Under the pieces are notes generated by a model, which saw only the letters and a list, made by a program, of their open reading frames with translations, was not told the DNA's origin and ran no database searches. Shown here piece by piece: positions 51,756-61,129 of a stretch of DNA of 64,000 bases. The stretch is taken from positions 1 through 64,000 of the forward strand of contig NZ_JALEGV010000042.1 of assembly GCF_022763245.1 (NCBI RefSeq), written 5' to 3'. The position numbers were made by a program, and so were the translations under genes. How positions within the stretch are numbered: position 1 is the first letter of the stretch; every line of letters starts with the position of its first letter. Source of the DNA: Oricola sp. (GTDB lineage Bacteria; Pseudomonadota; Alphaproteobacteria; Rhizobiales; Rhizobiaceae).

Positions 51756-53141
51756 ATGACCCTCTACATCAACACGCCCTATGACGAACTCGCAGTCGGC
51801 ATGCAGGCGGAAATCAAGCGCCTCTGCCGGGCGGAGGATTTCTTCGTCTTCGCCAACTCGTCGGGCAACCATAATCCGGTGCACCTGCCGCACGAGGACC
51901 ATGACGGCGACGGCCTCGACGACGAGCCGATGGCTCCGTCCATGTGGGTGGCGTCGCTGTTCTCGGCCGTGCTCGGCAACATGCTGCCCGGACCGGGCTC
52001 GCTCTACAGGCAGCAGACCCTGCGCTTCCTCGGCCGCGCCAAGGCCGGCGACGAACTGACCGTCAAGGTGCACCTGACCGAACTCAAGCCGGACCGGATC
52101 GCCTGTTTCGACACCTGGGTCGAGGGCCCCGACGGCAACCGCATCGTCGAGGGCGAGGCCGAGGTGATCGCGCCGGCAAAGACGGTCATGTTCAACGACG
52201 AGGACCTGCCGGGCCTGACCGTGCGCCGCCACGTGCATTTCGACCACCTCTTGGGCCTGGCCGAACCTCTGGACCCGATCCCCACCGCGGTCGTCGCGCC
52301 GGAGGAGGAACAGGCGCTCGGCGGCGCGGTCCTCGCGGCCCAGCACACGCTGATCCGCCCGATCCTGATCGGCGACCGCGAGAAGATCGCCGACATCGCG
52401 CGGTCCATCGGCGCCGACCTCACCGGGATCGAACTCATCGACGAGCCGGACCATGACGCGGCCGCGGCGATGGGCGTCCAGCTCATCCACGAGGGACGCG
52501 CCAAGGCGCTGATGAAGGGCCACCTTCACACCAACGTGCTGCTCCGCCACGTCGTCAAGCGCACCGGCGGCCTGCGCACCACGCGCCGCCTGAGCCATGT
52601 CTTCGTCATGGACACGCCCGGCCTCGACCATCTGCTCCTCGTCACCGACGCGGCGATCAACATCGCGCCGACGCTGGAGGAGAAGGTCGACATCACCCAG
52701 AACGCGATCGACCTCGCATTGGCGCTCGGCATCGAGGAACCGAAGGTCGGCGTTCTCTCGGCGGTCGAAACGGTCAACCCGGCCATCCCCTCGACGCTCG
52801 ATGCGGCCGTCCTGTCCAAGATGGCCGAGCGCGGCCAGATCAAGGGCGGCATCGTCGACGGGCCTCTCGCCATGGACAATGCGGTCGATGTCGAGGCGGC
52901 GAAGACCAAGGGCATCCACTCGCTGGTCGCCGGCCATGCCGACATCCTCGTCGTGCCGAACATGGAAGCCGGCAACATGCTGGCCAAGGAACTGACCTTC
53001 GTCGCCCACGCCGAAGCCGGCGGCCTGGTCATGGGCGCGCTCTGCCCGATCATCCTGACCAGCCGCGCCGACGACGACAAGGCGCGCCTCGCCTCCTGCG
53101 CGATCGCCGCCCTCTATCACGAATGGAGAAAGCGGCCATGA
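51756..53141 (+). CDS. Bifunctional MaoC-type hydratase / phosphate acetyltransferase
   Basis: 461-residue fusion. The N-terminal hotdog domain (about 1-150) is MaoC-like enoyl-CoA hydratase (NHNPVHLPHED holds the catalytic His-Asp pattern). The C-terminal part (about 165-460) is a phosphate acetyl/butyryltransferase with PILIGDREKIADIA, ALMKGHLHTNVLL and KTKGIHSLVAGHADILVVPN. It makes acyl phosphate from acyl-CoA, here handed to the next gene product, acetate kinase. It may serve overflow or short-chain acyl-CoA turnover. The ATG has AGGAAG upstream. Confidence 0.9.
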   Translation: MTLYINTPYDELAVGMQAEIKRLCRAEDFFVFANSSGNHNPVHLPHEDHDGDGLDDEPMAPSMWVASLFSAVLGNMLPGPGSLYRQQTLRFLGRAKAGDELTVKVHLTELKPDRIACFDTWVEGPDGNRIVEGEAEVIAPAKTVMFNDEDLPGLTVRRHVHFDHLLGLAEPLDPIPTAVVAPEEEQALGGAVLAAQHTLIRPILIGDREKIADIARSIGADLTGIELIDEPDHDAAAAMGVQLIHEGRAKALMKGHLHTNVLLRHVVKRTGGLRTTRRLSHVFVMDTPGLDHLLLVTDAAINIAPTLEEKVDITQNAIDLALALGIEEPKVGVLSAVETVNPAIPSTLDAAVLSKMAERGQIKGGIVDGPLAMDNAVDVEAAKTKGIHSLVAGHADILVVPNMEAGNMLAKELTFVAHAEAGGLVMGALCPIILTSRADDDKARLASCAIAALYHEWRKRP

Positions 53142-54304
53142 CGTCCGGCGTGATCCTCACCCTCAACGCCGGCTCCTCCTCCATCAAGTTCTCCCTCTAC
53201 GCCGCCGGCGACGAGCCGGAAGAGCAGTTGCGCGGCGAAGTGGAGGATATCGGCGACGCTCAGGCCTATCTGATCATCGAGCCGGATCACGGCAACAAGA
53301 CGCGCATCGCGATCGGCCCCGCCGACCACGCGGCAGCGCTGGCCGCGATCCTGGACCATGCCGGCGACGCGCTCGGCGGACGCCCTGTCGCCGGCATCGG
53401 CCACCGGGTCGTCCATGGCGGCACGGACTATGCCGCGCCGGTGCGCCTCGACGACGCGACGATCGACTATCTGACGACGCTGGAGCCGCTGGCGCCGCTG
53501 CACCAGCCGCACAATCTCGCCGCCGTGCGCGCCGCCCGCGCCGCCTTTCCCGACGCCATTCAGGTCGCCTGCTTCGACACGGCCTTCCACCGGGCCCACC
53601 CCTGGGTGAACGACACCTTCGCCCTGCCACGCGAATGGTATGATCGCGGCGTGCGGCGCTACGGGTTCCACGGCCTCTCCTACGAATTCATCTCCGGCGA
53701 ACTCGCACGCATCGCGCCGGACCTGCGCCATGGCCGCGTCGTGATCGCCCATCTCGGCAATGGTGCGTCGATGTGCGCGGTGCGCGACGGCAGAAGCGTC
53801 GCCTCGACCATGGGCTTCACCGCGCTGGACGGCCTGCCGATGGGCACGCGCAGCGGCCAGCTCGATCCCGGCGTCCTGCTCTACATGATGGACCACGAGA
53901 AGATGACGTCGGCCGAGATCGCCAATCTCCTCTACAAGCAAAGCGGGCTGAAGGGGCTGTCCGGCATATCGAACGACATGCGCGAACTGGAAGCCTCCGA
54001 CAGGCCGGAGGCCGCCGAGGCGATCGAGTATTTCGTGTTCCGCATCCGCCGCGAACTGGGCGCGCTCGCCGCCGTCCTCGGCGGCCTCGACGGGCTCGTC
54101 TTCACCGGCGGAATCGGCGAGCACTCGGCCCATATCCGCCGCAAGGTCTGCGAAGGCATGGAATGGCTGGGCATCGAGATCGACGACGCCGGCAATGCCG
54201 GCAACGCGACCGATCTCGGCACGGCCGCCACCCGCGTGATGGTGATCCCGACGGACGAGGAACGCGTGATCGCGAGGGCTGTGAACGCCGCGTTGAACGG
54301 CTAG
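53138..54304 (+). CDS. ackA: Acetate kinase
   Basis: 388-residue ASKHA-fold kinase (EC 2.7.2.1) that converts acetyl phosphate and ADP to acetate and ATP. Signatures are ILTLNAGSSSIKFSLY (N-terminal) and ACFDTAFHRAHPWVNDTFAL with RRYGFHGLSYEF. VFTGGIGEHSAHIRRKVCEG is the second nucleotide site. The ATG at 53138 overlaps the Pta stop (ATGA). Butyrate or propionate kinase activity is possible. Confidence 0.94.
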   Translation: MTSGVILTLNAGSSSIKFSLYAAGDEPEEQLRGEVEDIGDAQAYLIIEPDHGNKTRIAIGPADHAAALAAILDHAGDALGGRPVAGIGHRVVHGGTDYAAPVRLDDATIDYLTTLEPLAPLHQPHNLAAVRAARAAFPDAIQVACFDTAFHRAHPWVNDTFALPREWYDRGVRRYGFHGLSYEFISGELARIAPDLRHGRVVIAHLGNGASMCAVRDGRSVASTMGFTALDGLPMGTRSGQLDPGVLLYMMDHEKMTSAEIANLLYKQSGLKGLSGISNDMRELEASDRPEAAEAIEYFVFRIRRELGALAAVLGGLDGLVFTGGIGEHSAHIRRKVCEGMEWLGIEIDDAGNAGNATDLGTAATRVMVIPTDEERVIARAVNAALNG

Positions 54305-54313
54305 ACTGCCCGG

Positions 54314-55192
54314 ATGGCCAAATACGAACTGACCGCGTCGTCGATCATTCACCTGACGCACACGCTCTACCGCATCCGGGCACTCGCCGATTTCGGCAGC
54401 GTCCGCATAGGCCAGCTCGGCGGCTTCGTCCACTCGACGGACAACCTCGCCCAGGACGGCGAAGCGTGGATCGCCGACGACGCGAAGGTCTTCATGGACG
54501 CCCGGATATCGGACAACGCCCGGATCTCCGGCGACGCGCAGGTCCATGGCGAAGCCGCGATCCGCGGCAACGCCATGATCGCGGACGACGCACGGGTGTC
54601 CGGCAACGCGGTCGTCGATCGCAAGGCCCGCATTCTCGGACAGGCGGAGGTGACCGGCCACGCCAGGGTCCGTGGCGACGTCGAAATCTCCGGCAAGGCC
54701 AGCGTCTCCGGCCAGGCGCATGTCACGGACAACGCTTGCGTGACGGACGACGCCCGCCTCTACGAGCATGGCTGGGCCTTCGGCGATTGCCGCATTTCCG
54801 GAAGCGCCCGCATCCACGGCCACGCGAAGATTTCCGGCAGCGCCCGGATTTCCGGCAACGCAGACATCCATGGCGATGCCGCCGTCTATGGCGACGCCCG
54901 GGCCGACAGCTCCGCCCGCATCTTCGGCCATGCCGCGATCTTCGGCGACGCGCGTGTCGGCAAGCCGCTCGTCACGGCGACCCGCAGCGACGGCGAGACA
55001 TTCTCCCTGGTCGCGACGCCCCGGGGCCCGCGCGTCATCGCCGCCTATGAGTATCTCGATTTCGCCGCGGCCCGGGACCACTGGACCGCCTCCGACGAAG
55101 ACGCCGCCGTGATCGCGGAGAGCCTCGCGATCATCGACCACTTCGCCCGCATCGCCCCGATCACGGGACTGGACCGCCCCATGCCGGACTGA
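54314..55192 (+). CDS. Hexapeptide-repeat (left-handed beta-helix) protein, YdcK-like
   Basis: 292-residue protein. About 25 tandem hexapeptide-like repeats (residues 30-215) of the type A-x-[IV]-x-G-x/D-A read GDAQVHGEAAIRGNAMIADD and similar. A short alpha/beta C-terminal domain (about 220-292) follows, containing DHWTASDEDA. Such repeats form a left-handed beta-helix as in acyltransferases, but no catalytic His of an acyltransferase is obvious. Layout resembles E. coli YdcK. It starts nine bases after ackA and converges on putA. Function unknown; a scaffold or binding role is plausible. Confidence 0.82.
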   Translation: MAKYELTASSIIHLTHTLYRIRALADFGSVRIGQLGGFVHSTDNLAQDGEAWIADDAKVFMDARISDNARISGDAQVHGEAAIRGNAMIADDARVSGNAVVDRKARILGQAEVTGHARVRGDVEISGKASVSGQAHVTDNACVTDDARLYEHGWAFGDCRISGSARIHGHAKISGSARISGNADIHGDAAVYGDARADSSARIFGHAAIFGDARVGKPLVTATRSDGETFSLVATPRGPRVIAAYEYLDFAAARDHWTASDEDAAVIAESLAIIDHFARIAPITGLDRPMPD

Positions 55193-55201
55193 TTGCGGAC
55201 C

Positions 55202-58200
55202 TCAAGCGTTCGCGGCCAGAAGCGCCGCGTTGCCGCCCGCCGCCGTCGTGTCGATGCAAACATGGCGCTCCAGGATCAGCCGATCGGCCGGATCGGCCTC
55301 CATGATCAGCGGAATGATCGGCCCCTGCCTCCTGGCGAGCGCGACACGCGCCGCGCGCAGGTCGGCCTCGTCGCTCCACAGCATCACCGCATCGAAGCCC
55401 TCGAGCGTCGCCAGCGCGTCGCGTTCGAGGAAGAAGGGAATGGCGTCGCTGCCGCTCGCCTCCGGCGCGACGATCAGCGGCGCGCAGCCGGCCGCCCTGG
55501 CCAGCCGCGCCTGTTCGTCGGCCTGCGCGGCGTCCGGCCCGAGGCAAAGCACGACGCCGCGGCCGAAGGCCGAGAGCCGGTTCGATTCCCCCGTGACACC
55601 CGGCATCGCCGTCGTCGCCTGAACCGCAGCGCGGGCGAAACGCAACGGGTCGAGCCGCGCCTGAACCGCCGTCAAATCGGCCCCGATCGCCTCCTGCGGG
55701 GTCCCGCTCCTTGTTTCGGCGCGCATGAAGCGGGAGAGATAATGCGGCCCGCCGGCCTTCGGGCCCGTCCCGGACAGCCCCTCTCCCCCAAACGGCTGCG
55801 ACGCGACGACCGCGCCGATCTGGTTGCGGTTGATGTAGACATTGCCGACCCGGATCCGCGACGTGATCTGCTCGACCCGATCGTCGATGCGGCTGTGCAG
55901 GCCGAAGGTGAGCCCGTATCCCGACGCGTTGATGTCGGCGACCACGCGGCCGATTTTCGAGGCCTTGAAGGTCGCCACATGCAGCACCGGGCCGAAGATC
56001 TCGCGCTCCAGGTCGCCGATGCCCTTGACGCGGATCACGGTCGGCGCGACGAACGTGCCTTCACCCGGCACGTCAAGTTCCTTGATCAAGCGATTCTGCG
56101 CGCGTGCCTTTTCGACATGATCGGCAATGGTCCGACGCGCATCCTCGTCGATGACAGGCCCGATGTCGGTCGCCAGATCCCAGGGGTTGCCGGCACGCAA
56201 CGCGTCCATCGCTCCGGAGAGCATTTCGAGAATGCCGTCAGCCACGTCTTCCTGCACGTAGAGCACGCGCAACGCCGAGCATCGCTGCCCGGCCGACTGG
56301 AAGGCCGACGACACGATGTCCCGCACCGCCTGTTCCGGCAGCGCGGTGGAATCGACGATCATCGCGTTCAATCCGCCGGTCTCGGCGATCAGCGGCGCGT
56401 CGGGCGCGAGGGTCTGCGCCATCGCCTGGTTGATCGCCTGCGCGGTTTCGGTCGAGCCCGTGAAGCAGACCCCGTCGATGCGCGGATCGGATGTCAGTGC
56501 CGCGCCCACCGTCGCGCCGTCGCCGGGCAGCAATTGCAGGACATTGCGAGGCACGCCGGCCTCATGCATCAGCCGGACCGCCAGCGCGGCGATCAGCGGC
56601 GTCTGCTCGGCGGGTTTGGCCAGCACGCCGTTGCCGGCGGCAAGCGCCGCGGCGAACTGGCCGGTGAAGATCGCCAGCGGAAAGTTCCATGGCGAGATAC
56701 AGGCAAATCGCCCGCGCGGTCTGGTCTCGCCCGCCCGCTCGGCCTCGCCGGCATAGTAGCGCAGGAAGTCCGCGGCCTCGCGCAACTCGCCGACGGCGTC
56801 GAGCTGCGTCTTGCCCGCCTCGCGCGCCAGAATGGCGAAGATCGGGCCGAAATTCTCCTCATAGAGATCGGCGGCATGGCGCAGGATGCGCGCGCGCTCT
56901 TCTGTCGGGCAATCCGCCCAGTCCTGCGCCGCGTCGAGCGCCGTGCGCACGTCCTGCGGGCTCGCCTCGACGACCGTTCCGACGATGTCCGACGGGTCGG
57001 CCGGGTTGACCACCGGCCTCGCCTTGCCCTTGCCCCGCCCGCCCGCAAGCATGGGTGCGGCTTCGAACGCCTCTGCGCGCAGCGGCGATCGCGCCGCTTC
57101 GATGCGCTCCAGATCGTCCCGGCTGCGCAGGTCGAAGCCCTTCGAATTGCCGCGCAGCGGAAGAAACACCTCGGCCGGCTTGCGGATGCGCGGATTGGCG
57201 CCCGGCTCGGCTTCCCATTCGGAGACGGGATCGGCGACGATATCGCCGACAGGCACGGACGTGTCGACGATCTGGTTGACGAAGGAGGAGTTCGCGCCGT
57301 TTTCCAGCAGGCGGCGCACCAGATAGGCGAGCAGGTCCCGATGCGCGCCGACCGGCGCATAGATTCGGCACCGCGTTCCCTCGCCCTCCAGCACCAGCCG
57401 ATGCAACGCCTCGCCCATGCCGTGCAGGCGCTGGAACTCGAACGTGTCGCGATTGTCCGCCATTTCCAGGATCGAGGCCACGCTGTGCGCATTGTGCGTG
57501 GCGAATTGCGGATAGATCCGGTCGGTCAGGCCGAGCAGCTTCTTTGCGCACGCGATGTAGGAGACGTCGCTCGCCGTCTTGCGGGTGAAGACGGGAAAAT
57601 CCTCTACACCGTCGATCTGCGCCCGCTTGATCTCCGTGTCCCAATAGGCGCCCTTGACGAGCCGGACCATGATGCGCCGGTCATGCTTCTCGGCCAGGGC
57701 GTGCAGCCAGTCGATCACCGGCGCCGCCCGCTTGCCATAGGCCTGCACGACGACACCGAAACCGTCCCAGCCCGCAAGACGCGGGTCCGCCAGCACCGCC
57801 TCGATCACGTCGAGCGAAAGATCGAGCCGATCCGCCTCCTCCGCGTCGATGTTGAAGCCCATGCGTGCCTCGGCCGCCATCGCCGCGAGTTCGGCGACGC
57901 GCGGCACGAGTTCGGCCATCACGCGGTCATGTTGCGCCACCTCGTAGCGCGGATGCAGCGCCGACAGCTTGACCGAGATGCCGGGGTTGCAGCGGATGTC
58001 GTCGAAGCGGCACCGCGCCGCGATCGCCTTGATCGCCGCGGCATAGGCGTCGAAATACGCCTTGGCGTCGTCGCCGGTCAGCGCCGCCTCGCCCAGCATG
58101 TCGTAGGAATAGCTGTAGCCCTTCGCCTCCATCGCCGCGCCGCGCTGCATCGCCGCCTGGATGGTCTCGCCCAGCACGAACTGGCTGCCCAGTTCCTTCA

Positions 58201-58690
58201 TCGCCTGGCGCACGGCCGTGCGGATCACCGGTTCGCCCAGCCGCTTGACGGCGCCCCGCAAGACGCCCGCCACGCCGCGCGAGCGGTCGGCGTCGAGCAC
58301 CTTGCCCGTCAGCATCAGCGCCCAGGTCGAGGCATTGACCAGCGAGGAGTTGGAATGGCCGAGATGCCGGCCCCATTGCGACGGCGCGATCTTGTCCTCG
58401 ATCAGCTCGTCGATCGTGTCCGCGTCCGGCACCCGCAGCAGCGCCTCCGCCAGGCACATCAGCGCAACGCCCTCCTCGGTCGACAGGCCGTATTCGGCGA
58501 GGAACACCTCCATCAGCCCGGGACGCTTGTCGGCACGGATCGCCTTCACCAACGCCGCCGCCCTCGCAACGGCCCGCTCACGCGTCGCGTCGTCGAGGCT
58601 CGCGCCCGCTATCAGATCCCTGACGATACCCGCTTCATCGGCGCGATGCGCCGCGCGCATGGCGGAACGGGCAGAAACAAGAGCATCCAT
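55202..58690 (-). CDS. putA: Bifunctional proline dehydrogenase / P5C dehydrogenase
   Basis: 1162-residue inner-membrane-associated enzyme that oxidises proline to glutamate in two coupled steps. The PRODH barrel (about 100-480) shows GISVKLSALHPRYE, VVVQAYGKRA and KGAYWDTEIKRAQ. The aldehyde dehydrogenase domain (about 570-1010) shows CISPWNFPLAIFTGQ, FTGSTETAQAI and the cysteine in SAGQRCSALR. A C-terminal extension follows. There is no N-terminal ribbon-helix-helix domain, so it is not its own repressor; control passes to the divergent AsnC-type gene. The start is the ATG at 58690 with GGAGAT upstream. Confidence 0.95.
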   Translation of the reverse strand: MDALVSARSAMRAAHRADEAGIVRDLIAGASLDDATRERAVARAAALVKAIRADKRPGLMEVFLAEYGLSTEEGVALMCLAEALLRVPDADTIDELIEDKIAPSQWGRHLGHSNSSLVNASTWALMLTGKVLDADRSRGVAGVLRGAVKRLGEPVIRTAVRQAMKELGSQFVLGETIQAAMQRGAAMEAKGYSYSYDMLGEAALTGDDAKAYFDAYAAAIKAIAARCRFDDIRCNPGISVKLSALHPRYEVAQHDRVMAELVPRVAELAAMAAEARMGFNIDAEEADRLDLSLDVIEAVLADPRLAGWDGFGVVVQAYGKRAAPVIDWLHALAEKHDRRIMVRLVKGAYWDTEIKRAQIDGVEDFPVFTRKTASDVSYIACAKKLLGLTDRIYPQFATHNAHSVASILEMADNRDTFEFQRLHGMGEALHRLVLEGEGTRCRIYAPVGAHRDLLAYLVRRLLENGANSSFVNQIVDTSVPVGDIVADPVSEWEAEPGANPRIRKPAEVFLPLRGNSKGFDLRSRDDLERIEAARSPLRAEAFEAAPMLAGGRGKGKARPVVNPADPSDIVGTVVEASPQDVRTALDAAQDWADCPTEERARILRHAADLYEENFGPIFAILAREAGKTQLDAVGELREAADFLRYYAGEAERAGETRPRGRFACISPWNFPLAIFTGQFAAALAAGNGVLAKPAEQTPLIAALAVRLMHEAGVPRNVLQLLPGDGATVGAALTSDPRIDGVCFTGSTETAQAINQAMAQTLAPDAPLIAETGGLNAMIVDSTALPEQAVRDIVSSAFQSAGQRCSALRVLYVQEDVADGILEMLSGAMDALRAGNPWDLATDIGPVIDEDARRTIADHVEKARAQNRLIKELDVPGEGTFVAPTVIRVKGIGDLEREIFGPVLHVATFKASKIGRVVADINASGYGLTFGLHSRIDDRVEQITSRIRVGNVYINRNQIGAVVASQPFGGEGLSGTGPKAGGPHYLSRFMRAETRSGTPQEAIGADLTAVQARLDPLRFARAAVQATTAMPGVTGESNRLSAFGRGVVLCLGPDAAQADEQARLARAAGCAPLIVAPEASGSDAIPFFLERDALATLEGFDAVMLWSDEADLRAARVALARRQGPIIPLIMEADPADRLILERHVCIDTTAAGGNAALLAANA

Positions 58691-58814
58691 TGGGCGATCT
58701 CCATCGACGGACAGTCCATGGCTCATGATAGCATTGACCGAGAAGGCGGTTTTCCCTACCTCGGCAGATTGAAGGGAAGGTTTCCCGCATTTTCGACCAA
58801 TACAGGGCAGATCA
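58691..58814. promoter_or_regulatory. Divergent putA / putR control region
   Basis: This 124-base region lies between the putA and regulator starts. It holds a small dyad GGGAA-GGT-TTCCC (58774-58786) and other AT-rich half-sites such as TTTTCCC, plausible for Lrp/AsnC-type binding, which needs several spaced sites. I could not fix -35/-10 elements. Confidence 0.35.
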
Positions 58815-59297
58815 ATGGAATCGAAAGCCGACAGCGAAACACTCGACCGCCACGACCGGCGGATGATCGCGATCCTGGAGACCGAGGGTCGGCTGCCGGT
58901 CACGGAGCTCGCCCGCCGCGTCGGCCTGTCCAAGAGCCCCTGCCAGGTCCGGCTGAAGCGCCTTGTCGAGGACGGCTACATACTCGGCTTCCGCGCCGTG
59001 CTGGACATGGCCAAGATCGGCCGCGAGCATGTCGCCTTCACCGAGGTCAAACTCTCCGACACCACGGAAAAGGCGCTGGCCGCCTTCAACGCGGCGGTCA
59101 AGCGGATCGCGGAAGTGGAGCAGTGCCACATGATCGCCGGTCCGTTCGACTTCCTCCTGAAGGTGCGCACCCGCGACATCGCTGCCTATCGGCGCGTCCT
59201 CGGCGAGTCGATTTCCGCCCTGCCCCACGTCGCCAACACCTCCACCTACGTGTCGATGCAAGCCGTCAAGGACGGGCCTCTGGACGCCCTTGATTGA
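58815..59297 (+). CDS. putR: Lrp/AsnC family regulator (PutR-like)
   Basis: 160-residue Lrp/AsnC regulator. The N-terminal HTH (about 15-60) reads LPVTELARRVGLSKSPCQVRLKRL, a form seen in proline-responsive regulators of putA. The C-terminal RAM domain covers about 75-150 (VAFTEVKLSD, GPFDFLLKVRTRD). It is divergent from putA and is expected to activate it with proline. The symbol rests on this arrangement. It ends 46 bases before pobA. Confidence 0.87.
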   Translation: MESKADSETLDRHDRRMIAILETEGRLPVTELARRVGLSKSPCQVRLKRLVEDGYILGFRAVLDMAKIGREHVAFTEVKLSDTTEKALAAFNAAVKRIAEVEQCHMIAGPFDFLLKVRTRDIAAYRRVLGESISALPHVANTSTYVSMQAVKDGPLDALD

Positions 59298-59343
59298 GTG
59301 ACCACGCGCCTGCGATAGAGGGAGCCGGACGGCAGGGGGAATC

Positions 59344-60516
59344 ATGCGCACACAGGTTTGCATCATCGGCGGCGGCCCGGCCGGGCTCTTTCTCTCGCAT
59401 GTTCTGCATGAAGCCGGGATCGCGTCCATCGTCATCGAGAGGCAGACCAAGGCGCATGTCCTCGGCCGCATCCGCGCCGGCGTGCTGGAGGCGGGCACGG
59501 TCGAGTTGCTGCGCCGATACGGGCTGGCCGAGCGGATGGATCGCGACGGCATGCCCAAGGACGGCACGCGCATCTTCTGGGAAGGCAAGGACGACTTCTT
59601 CATCGACGTCATCCGCTGGACCGGTCGCCAGATGATGGTCTGGGGCCAGACGCAGATCACCGAGGACCTCTACGCCGCACGCGAGCGCGATGGCGCCGCC
59701 ATGCTCTTCGAGGTCGAGAACGTCGCATTGCACGACGTCGAGGCGTCTCCCTTCGTCACCTTCGAACAAGATGGCGAAACGAAGCGCATCGATTGCGACT
59801 TCATCGCCGGCTGCGACGGCTTCCACGGCCCGAGCCGCATGGCGATACCGGCCGACATCCGCCGTGAATATGAGCGCGTCTACCCGTTCGGCTGGCTCGG
59901 CATCATGGTCGAGCGCCCGCCCATGAAGGAACTGGCCTACGCCTACCACTCCGAGGGCTTCGCGATGGCCTCGCGCCGCAATCCGATGCTCAGCCGCTAC
60001 TATGTGCAGGTGCCCGCCACGGACCGCGTCGAGGACTGGTCGGACGACCGGTTCTGGGAAGCGCTCCACCGCAGGCTGCCCGAACACGTCCATGGCGAGA
60101 TCGAGACCGGCCCGTCGATCGAGAAATCGATCGCGCCGCTGCGCTCCTTCGTCGCCGAGCCGATGCGATGGGGAAAGCTGTTCCTCGCCGGCGACGCCGC
60201 CCATATCGTGCCGCCGACGGGCGCCAAGGGCCTCAACCTGGCCTTTTCGGACGTGTTCTACCTCAGCCGCGCGCTGATCACCCATTATGCCGAGGGCAGC
60301 GATCACTATCTCGACAGCTATTCGGCGATGGCGTTGCGCCGGGTGTGGGCGGCCGAGAACATCTCCTGGCGCATGACCAGGCTGCTGCATGTCTTTCCGG
60401 GCGAGGATCCCTTCGACCAGAAGATCCGCCAGAACGATTTCGACCTGCTGGTCGGGTCGCAAGACGTCCAGCGGGCGTTCGCCTTCGAATATATGGGCTT
60501 GCCCTTCGAGGACTGA
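59344..60516 (+). CDS. pobA: 4-hydroxybenzoate 3-monooxygenase
   Basis: 390-residue FAD-dependent aromatic hydroxylase (EC 1.14.13.2) that makes protocatechuate from 4-hydroxybenzoate with NADPH and O2. Motifs are CIIGGGPAGLFLSHVLH (FAD GxGxxG), RIRAGVLEAGTVELL, CDGFHGPSR (DG motif) and LFLAGDAAHIVPPTGAKGLN (GD motif). Length and the PobA phrase RAGVLEAGTV are diagnostic. No pobR or pca genes are in the window, so its regulator and downstream path lie elsewhere. It is convergent with phnN. Confidence 0.94.
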   Translation: MRTQVCIIGGGPAGLFLSHVLHEAGIASIVIERQTKAHVLGRIRAGVLEAGTVELLRRYGLAERMDRDGMPKDGTRIFWEGKDDFFIDVIRWTGRQMMVWGQTQITEDLYAARERDGAAMLFEVENVALHDVEASPFVTFEQDGETKRIDCDFIAGCDGFHGPSRMAIPADIRREYERVYPFGWLGIMVERPPMKELAYAYHSEGFAMASRRNPMLSRYYVQVPATDRVEDWSDDRFWEALHRRLPEHVHGEIETGPSIEKSIAPLRSFVAEPMRWGKLFLAGDAAHIVPPTGAKGLNLAFSDVFYLSRALITHYAEGSDHYLDSYSAMALRRVWAAENISWRMTRLLHVFPGEDPFDQKIRQNDFDLLVGSQDVQRAFAFEYMGLPFED

Positions 60517-60529
60517 GGAACGCCCGGCG

Positions 60530-61126
60530 CTAGGCCCGCAACGCGGCGCCGGGTTTCTCGATCGCGCCGAAATGGTCGCGCAGAAGCGCAAGAAATGCCT
60601 GTCCCGCCGCTTCGATCCGGCCGGAATTGTCGATTTCGACGACTTGGGCGCAGTGCGGCAACGGTTCGTCGCTTCGCGCCAGCCGCCGCTCGATCTCGGC
60701 GGCCGTCTCGCGCCCGCGTCCCGCAAGCCTCTCGGCCAGGACGTGCCGGTCGACCGTCAGCCTGACGACGAGCAGGTCGCCGAAAACCCGCTCGATCTCG
60801 CCCAACGCGCGGCGCGACCCGTTGGCGATCGCGATGCCGCCGTTTTCGACATGATGCAATGCGGCCGCGGGAATGCCGTAGCGCAGCCCGTGCGCCTCCC
60901 AGCAGACGGCGAAGCGCCCGGCTTCTTCTTCATTTGCAAAGGCCTCGCGGTCGAGCGTGGCATGATCCTCGGTCGACCCGTCGGCGTCGCGCGTCACCGT
61001 CCGGCGCACGAACATCACGCCGGGCTGCCCCGCGAGCCGGGGCTTCAGCCATTCGATCAGCGTGTCCTTGCCCGAGCCGCTCGGCCCGACCACGGCGATG
61101 AAACAGCCCCGACGCGCCTGCATCAC
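60530..61126 (-). CDS. phnN: Ribose 1,5-bisphosphate phosphokinase PhnN
   Basis: 198-residue P-loop kinase, guanylate-kinase-like. The P-loop is VVGPSGSGKDTLIEWL; VMFVRRTVTRDADGSTEDH matches PhnN. It turns ribose 1,5-bisphosphate into PRPP at the end of the C-P lyase path. It follows phnM by three bases. Confidence 0.93.
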   Translation of the reverse strand: MMQARRGCFIAVVGPSGSGKDTLIEWLKPRLAGQPGVMFVRRTVTRDADGSTEDHATLDREAFANEEEAGRFAVCWEAHGLRYGIPAAALHHVENGGIAIANGSRRALGEIERVFGDLLVVRLTVDRHVLAERLAGRGRETAAEIERRLARSDEPLPHCAQVVEIDNSGRIEAAGQAFLALLRDHFGAIEKPGAALRA

Positions 61127-61129
61127 GGA

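Noticed and set aside
55193-59293. Open frame of 1366 codons on the plus strand opposite putA
   Set aside because: It is Arg/Asp/His-rich with no known domain, mirrors the codon pattern of putA and runs into the real putR gene in another frame; typical antisense shadow in high-GC DNA.
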